NCBI GenBank assembly: GCA_902493595.1 | Contig: CABUPU010000017.1 | Coordinates: forward strand, 1 to 11,350 | From: an uncultured Mycoplasma sp. | Lineage (GTDB): Bacteria > Bacillota_I > Bacilli_A > RF39 > UBA660 | Reading direction: 5' to 3' | DNA length: 11,350 bases | Shown: in pieces, positions 6,873 to 11,350 of the stretch | Numbering within the stretch: the stretch's first letter is position 1 | Layout of the letters: every line of letters starts with the position of its first letter | The notes under the pieces: generated by a model | What the model saw: the letters and a program-made list of their open reading frames with translations, nothing else | Databases searched by the model: none | Told to the model about the DNA's origin: nothing | Program-made: the position numbers and the translations under genes

Positions 6873-9800
6873 ATGAAATTACAAAAAAATAATTTTAAAC
6901 AAAGATATATTCTATATATTTATGTAAAATTATCTATTACTAGTACCGATAAATTGCTAGAATTATTTTTCGATTCAAATACACATCCTATGGTAATTAA
7001 AATTTTATATGGAATTTTATATTCAAGAAATAAGTTTGGAATTAAAGTATTTGATTATTTTAAAGATATTGAATTTTCAGATGTAATTAAATATTTGTCT
7101 AGTGTAAAATATTCCCCTGAATTTAAAAAATATTTTTTCAAATTTTACAAACCCCCTTATTTTATTCCTAAAGAAGGATTATCCGACTTCTTTAATAGTG
7201 GCGATATACCATTTAAAGTGAAGAAATACTTTATTGATTGTAATACCAGTAGGTTTAAAAACAAAGACTATATTAATACAATTGAAAATAAAAAATTAAG
7301 ATTATATTTTTATAAAAAAGCAATTACTAAAGATAATGTCATTGGTGTATTTTCGGAAAAAGATCAAATTAAAGAATCAATTATCAAGGAATTTGTCGAG
7401 GAAAATATATCAACTTATTTTTATGCGATAGAAAAAGGCGATACCAAAAAACTTTTGATGGATGCATTATTTTTATATAAAGATGAAAAACTTCTTGCTA
7501 ACATATTAAAAATTAAAAAAATCAAATATGCTGATATTAAAAATTATGTGGATAAAAAGTTTGCTTTAAAAGCTTTACAAGAGTATAAACAGTCTAACAT
7601 TCTTGCTTGGGATTTTGTAAATAAAAATTATGCAGTAATATTAGATAGTATTAAATGTATTTCTTACTTAGATTATGAGGCTAATTATGCTTCGAATGAG
7701 GGAATGGAAATAATTCTATCTAAAACTAATCATACTAAAACTTTAAAAAATTATAGTACTGCAAATGTAATAAATATATTATCTAGTTCAATTTATTCAG
7801 ATACATTAAAAAAGTATTTAATTAAAAGTCATAAAAAATCCTTAATTCAATATTATAATAAATTTTCTTTGAATGAAATTTTGAAAAAACATGAATATAT
7901 TTTGCTTTATGACGATATTGCAAAAGAAATCTATAGTAAAAAGGTAAATGGAAATAATGTAATTGATGTATTAAATCATATTTATAGTGAAATTTATCGT
8001 GATGGGAAAACTATTGCCAAAACTTATTTTAAACTAAATGATATCTATTTTCGCAAAATAATTGATGAAACAGATTTTACTAATTTTTCTTATTTTTCAA
8101 ATCATAAGATTAATACTATTAACCAAGATATTCGTGACTATTTATTTGAAATTTTTCATGATGAAATATTAGAAAAGTATAAAAAAATGGATGCTTCTTC
8201 TTTAAATGATATTATACATAGTCAAAAAGAAGTTGATTTAATAAAAAATTTTGCATATGAAGTACTTTATCCAGATGAAAATGATAGACAAAATGTTAAA
8301 AATATTTTTAAATTTTTTGAATATAGTAAAGATGATGATTACTATGATACTATAAAATTATTCTTAAATAGTATTAAATTTGATATAAAATTATTTATTC
8401 AATATGGACTTAATAGTGATAAAACTGTTTTTGTTATGAAAAGTATTATCCAAAATAATGAATATGATAACTTTATTTTGTATAAAAATTTTATAGAAAA
8501 TAATTTCTCTTTTGCAATAAATGATGCTCAAAAAGTTGAAAACTTATGTAAATCATTATTATCATATTATAGATATAAAGATTTATTTAATAACATTAAT
8601 TATTCTGATCTTACAAAAAAAGATATTCAAAATATTAATTTATTAATAAGTGGTAAAACAGACTTTATTACAGCATGCCCAAGAACTATCGAAGAGTTAA
8701 ATGAAGTTATTCAAAATAAATTTGCTTTATTAAGAAAACATGTTAATAGTTGTAATAATAAAACAGAATTAAATCAATTATTTTTATATTTAACTTCCTT
8801 TAATAGTGAAAGCGTTAATAACATTATAAATAACATTGGTGGTATTACTGGTTTAGAAACTTTAAAAGCAAATAATAGTCAAAATCAACTTTTAGGTCAT
8901 TACATAGATGAAATTATTAAAATAATAAGAATTAAAGTGAATTATAATTCTGATACTAGAGTAATAAAATATATTTTAAATAATATTTTAGCTGATGATG
9001 ATAATCTAGTTAAAGATCTTTATACGAATATTAATAAAATATATGCAATGATAAGAAACATTTTTGAAATTGAGGCAAATTATAATTTAACACCTTTATC
9101 CGAAGCAAGTGGTTTATTAAATAAAGAACTTACTGATAAATATGGCGTACCAACATATGATTTTAGTAAAGTAAATTATTGCCTTTATGCACATGTAAAA
9201 AGTTTCACAGAAAATGAAGAAGATTTAGTTAATGGTGTGTGTAGTGGAGATAATAATTATATTTCTATGAGTCCGATTAGTTACTTAGGACAAAAATATT
9301 ATTTTGATTATGTTTCTGAGGTATTTCTCTATGATTTTATCCCTCAGGGGTGTTATATTTGTAGTAGTACAGTTAATATGGGCACTAATCATATTCTTAC
9401 AAAAAATTCTTATTGTGATAAGATAATTAATGCTTCCCAAAGAGGGATTCTTGAAACAAGCAGTGTTAAAGAACAAAATTCAGAGACTTTACTTTATAGA
9501 AAAAATTTAAAACCTGTAGCAATAGCCTTGATTAATGGTAAAAAACCCACTTATAGAGAACTTGAGTTTGCTAAAAAATATCATTTATCATTTGTAATTA
9601 CTCAAAGAAAAAATGATTATATTGATAAACCAATAAATTATTTTTCTAAAAAGGAAGTAAAGTATATTGAAAAAGATAGTAAAGAGAAAATTTATGACAG
9701 TTTATTAAAACTTATAAATTATCATAAAGATGAAATATATACAGGAAGAAATATTATGATAATATCTGATATTCATGCATTTTTAGAACCAACAATTGCA

Positions 9801-10574
9801 CTTTTATCATATGCTAAAACAAATGGTATTAATGAAATTTATTCTCTTGGAGATAATATTACCGTAGGCCCTAACCCTAAAGAAGTATTAGAACTTATAG
9901 AAAAATATAATGTTCAAAGTATTGAGGGAAATAGCGAAGCATACTTTTTAAATGATTATCGTGCATTTACATATTTTGATAAGGAACGAGAAGATAATTG
10001 TAATTGGACACTAGATAAAATAGGCGATAGAGTTAATGATTTAAAATATTATCCTGTTTCAAGGCAAATCAATATGGGTAGTCAAAAAGTTGGCTTAATT
10101 CATTTTGGCAATGATGTAAGATGGGATTATACAAATCATAGTACTTGGACTTTTCAAAGACTCGGAGAAACTGATAGAGTAAAAGAATTTTTATATACAA
10201 ATAGTCCAAAAGCAAAAACTGATATGTTAAAAATAATGGAAGCTTTCGGGAAAAATCATCCTCATAGTAAAATTATTCAAAAAGCTTTAGAAAATCCTAT
10301 GCTCGAAGGAAAATATATAACTGATTTTGACCATATTTTCGAAGGCCATGTTCATTTTGGTTATGAAGATAAATTAAATGATACATTTATTCATACAATT
10401 AAAATGATTTTTAGAGATTACTTTGCGTGTGCCGTTGTTTTAAAGGAAAAAAATGATGGAACATTTGATATGGAGCCAATAGCAATTCCTTTTAATAAAG
10501 AAAGTATGATGGGAAAAATTTATTCTTCGAATATGCCATCAAAAAGCAAAGCTTTAATGTATACAAGAAAATAG
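6873..10574 (+). CDS. Large helical protein with unrecognised middle domain and C-terminal metallophosphoesterase domain
   Basis: A 1233-residue protein with no signal peptide or membrane segment, so probably cytoplasmic. Residues 1 to about 760 are Lys/Asn/Ile/Tyr-rich and look like arrays of short helices, possibly a solenoid; I recognise no family. Residues about 765-930 form a mixed alpha/beta-looking domain with LYAHV (771-775), an SxS pair, ETLLYR (871-876) and KPTYRELEFAKKY near 893. I cannot name this domain. Residues about 959-1210 are a calcineurin-like phosphoesterase of the YfcE/Metallophos_2 type. Motifs are SDIH (965-968), GDN (993-995), GNSE (1019-1022, normally GNHD), His1077 in LIHFG and GHVH (1158-1161). 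About 80 residues separate the last two motifs, a long insertion. Metal ligands are mostly kept, but the catalytic His of motif III is Ser, so activity may be altered. The gene is monocistronic, with a consensus promoter and a terminator over its stop codon. Substrate and role are unknown. Confidence 0.88.
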   Translation: MKLQKNNFKQRYILYIYVKLSITSTDKLLELFFDSNTHPMVIKILYGILYSRNKFGIKVFDYFKDIEFSDVIKYLSSVKYSPEFKKYFFKFYKPPYFIPKEGLSDFFNSGDIPFKVKKYFIDCNTSRFKNKDYINTIENKKLRLYFYKKAITKDNVIGVFSEKDQIKESIIKEFVEENISTYFYAIEKGDTKKLLMDALFLYKDEKLLANILKIKKIKYADIKNYVDKKFALKALQEYKQSNILAWDFVNKNYAVILDSIKCISYLDYEANYASNEGMEIILSKTNHTKTLKNYSTANVINILSSSIYSDTLKKYLIKSHKKSLIQYYNKFSLNEILKKHEYILLYDDIAKEIYSKKVNGNNVIDVLNHIYSEIYRDGKTIAKTYFKLNDIYFRKIIDETDFTNFSYFSNHKINTINQDIRDYLFEIFHDEILEKYKKMDASSLNDIIHSQKEVDLIKNFAYEVLYPDENDRQNVKNIFKFFEYSKDDDYYDTIKLFLNSIKFDIKLFIQYGLNSDKTVFVMKSIIQNNEYDNFILYKNFIENNFSFAINDAQKVENLCKSLLSYYRYKDLFNNINYSDLTKKDIQNINLLISGKTDFITACPRTIEELNEVIQNKFALLRKHVNSCNNKTELNQLFLYLTSFNSESVNNIINNIGGITGLETLKANNSQNQLLGHYIDEIIKIIRIKVNYNSDTRVIKYILNNILADDDNLVKDLYTNINKIYAMIRNIFEIEANYNLTPLSEASGLLNKELTDKYGVPTYDFSKVNYCLYAHVKSFTENEEDLVNGVCSGDNNYISMSPISYLGQKYYFDYVSEVFLYDFIPQGCYICSSTVNMGTNHILTKNSYCDKIINASQRGILETSSVKEQNSETLLYRKNLKPVAIALINGKKPTYRELEFAKKYHLSFVITQRKNDYIDKPINYFSKKEVKYIEKDSKEKIYDSLLKLINYHKDEIYTGRNIMIISDIHAFLEPTIALLSYAKTNGINEIYSLGDNITVGPNPKEVLELIEKYNVQSIEGNSEAYFLNDYRAFTYFDKEREDNCNWTLDKIGDRVNDLKYYPVSRQINMGSQKVGLIHFGNDVRWDYTNHSTWTFQRLGETDRVKEFLYTNSPKAKTDMLKIMEAFGKNHPHSKIIQKALENPMLEGKYITDFDHIFEGHVHFGYEDKLNDTFIHTIKMIFRDYFACAVVLKEKNDGTFDMEPIAIPFNKESMMGKIYSSNMPSKSKALMYTRK

Positions 10575-10602
10575 TTATGCAAAAATAGTAACTATTTTTT
10601 TT
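10568..10602 (+). terminator. Intrinsic terminator overlapping the stop codon of the 1233-residue protein gene
   Basis: AAAATAGTTA (10568-10577), which contains the TAG stop codon, pairs perfectly with TAACTATTTT (10589-10598) around an 11-base loop, then TTTT (10599-10602). An alternative shorter hairpin within 10581-10599 shares the same 3' arm. Confidence 0.75.
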
Positions 10603-10864
10603 GTGTACTTTACATGAAATAATTTACCTAATATATGCTAAAAATTAGGCAATTTTTAAATTTTTTAAAAAAACTTTTCTGAAAAAGGAGAAAATGAAAA
10701 ATTTTCCGGTAATAAATATATATGAAGGGAGGAATTTCTAATGATGTAAAAAATAGAAAAGAAATAAGAATTAAAAAATGGTAAAAAATTGTGGTAGAAA
10801 GAAGAAAAATGCCTAAAACATTTTAACAGAAAATCTTTTTATAATAGATAAGTTTGCTAAGGTT
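10603..10864 (+). other. Gene-poor stretch with small hairpins and a remnant translation start
   Basis: No intact gene is visible. Inverted repeats CCTAAT/ATTAGG (10627-10649) and AAAAATT/AATTTTT (10640-10657) overlap in an AT-rich patch. AAGGAG (10685-10690) precedes a 14-codon frame (ATG at 10694, stop at 10739-10741). A strong AAGGGAGG (10725-10732) sits 8 bases before ATG ATG TAA at 10741, a good initiation site leading straight into a stop. Frames after 10741 are broken repeatedly. An ATG at 10809 gives MPKTF before a stop, and the +2 frame from 10817 continues as ILTENLFIIDKFAK into the nuclease fragment. This looks like the decayed 5' part of the following pseudogene. Confidence 0.45.
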
Positions 10865-11173
10865 ATGTTCGCAAATCCAGTTAATAGTGATTATGTAATA
10901 AAATATATTTTAGCTTTAGAACAAAAAGAAAATATTGAAATACTTAGTTATGAGGTGTTATATCCAAAAATTAATACATTTAATAATTTAAAAGATAGAG
11001 TAACAGATGCATATGAAGTACTTAATACAAATGGAGGATTAGTACTATTAAATACAGAGTTTAACTGTAATTATACAAATGAAAGTTATTTAAAAAATCT
11101 TGTATATGTATGTCATATGTTATTAAAGTATGCAGATGTAACATCTAGAAAAGTATATACTAAATGTATCTAA
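10865..11173 (+). pseudogene. Decayed Rpn-family (PD-(D/E)XK) nuclease/putative transposase, longest surviving frame
   Basis: The unbroken 102-codon frame resembles the core of the Rpn/PDDEXK_2 family, proteins linked to transposase-like recombination and DNA cleavage. The nuclease-like pattern is visible: Asp48 in DRVTDAYEV, a Gly-Gly turn (57-58), then the strand LLNTEFN with Glu65 and Asn67, where family members usually have ExQ or ExN, then a Tyr-rich helix. Similarity continues in the same frame both upstream without a start codon (from 10817) and downstream past the TAA at 11171-11173. There the reading is CI-stop-ININNF, where the family typically has a Gln before the INxN strand, suggesting a CAA to TAA nonsense change. 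Together with a frame break near 10817 this marks a dead copy. It could still be annotated as a small hypothetical gene from 10865, but that start has no convincing ribosome site. Family call from memory of the pattern. Confidence 0.7.
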
Positions 11174-11350
11174 ATAAACATTAATAATTTTGTTGTATAT
11201 AAAAAAGGAAAGTTTATATATAAAGATGAAATATTTCAAAAATATCGAGATAAAAAATAATTTGCTAACAAGATATCATATAAATGCCCTTAATTTTAAG
11301 AAAAATGTCATATGATGATATTAGAAAGTTAGATAGGGATGGCTTAGAAT
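11174..11350 (+). pseudogene. Downstream remnant of the Rpn-family pseudogene, continuing off the window
   Basis: After the TAA at 11171-11173 the same frame stays open to a TAA at 11258-11260 (ININNFVVYKKGKF, then YKDEIFQKYRDKK). A different frame then reads NNLLTRYHINALNFKK up to about 11305, and the third frame reads MSYDDIRKLDRDGLE to the window end. The chain reads as one protein tail broken by two frame changes. The true end is outside the window. Confidence 0.5.

Noticed and set aside
9285..9476. 63-codon frame on the minus strand
   Set aside because: Inside the 1233-residue gene on the opposite strand, with no promoter or family pattern.
3374..10574. The two MPE proteins as a single defence operon
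   Set aside because: They are separated by terminators, another promoter and mscL, and neither carries a recognised defence domain.
10627..10657. Overlapping inverted repeats as a possible CRISPR, attachment site or insertion-sequence end
   Set aside because: No repeated units, no target duplication and only short AT-rich arms; not enough to call any of these.
8258..10980. Shared YEVLYP peptide in the 1233-residue protein and the nuclease fragment
   Set aside because: The match stops after six residues and the surroundings differ, so common ancestry is not supported.

Overview
This window is very AT-rich and tightly packed, with every gene on the + strand. Conserved tryptophans are written TGG (all those checked in the phosphoketolase and the second gene), and one gene (5501-6355) ends in TGA, so TGA reads as stop rather than tryptophan. 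Canonical Gram-positive promoters and AAAGGA/AAGGGGG-type ribosome binding sites are visible. Together with a phosphoketolase, a Bacillota-like MscL, a secreted protein with a SipW-type (AYF) signal, and a decayed Rpn-type nuclease/transposase gene, this suggests an uncultured low-G+C member of the Bacillota close to the Mollicutes border (for example a gut RF39-like lineage). The phylum-level call is fairly safe; the lineage is inference.

Layout: (1) 119-2440 is a full-length xylulose-5-phosphate/fructose-6-phosphate phosphoketolase with its own -10 element. (2) 2534-3214 is a small exported Ser/Thr/Ala/Asn-rich protein with its own promoter and terminator; a 12-bp direct repeat lies at its promoter. 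(3) 3374-5410 is an unusual protein built from two tandem HTH + metallophosphoesterase (MPE) units, of which only the second keeps the metal-binding residues. Its 5' leader carries a terminator-like hairpin. (4) 5501-6355 and 6336-6779 form a two-gene operon: a Lys-rich-tailed four-helix membrane protein overlaps the start of mscL. (5) 6873-10574 encodes a 1233-residue protein: about 760 residues of helical sequence, an unrecognised middle domain, and a C-terminal MPE domain with an altered third motif. It has a near-consensus promoter. (6) 10603-11350 is a non-coding stretch followed by a decayed Rpn/PD-(D/E)XK nuclease-transposase gene broken by frameshifts and a nonsense codon and running off the window.

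The genes appear to be mostly separate transcription units rather than one pathway: four intrinsic terminators separate them, three of them overlapping the stop codon of the gene they end. Phosphoketolase belongs to central carbon metabolism and MscL to osmotic safety. The most unusual content is the pair of large, architecturally different metallophosphoesterase proteins (3374-5410 and 6873-10574), whose substrates cannot be read from sequence. I see no CRISPR array, rRNA, tRNA, complete insertion sequence or recognisable defence operon.
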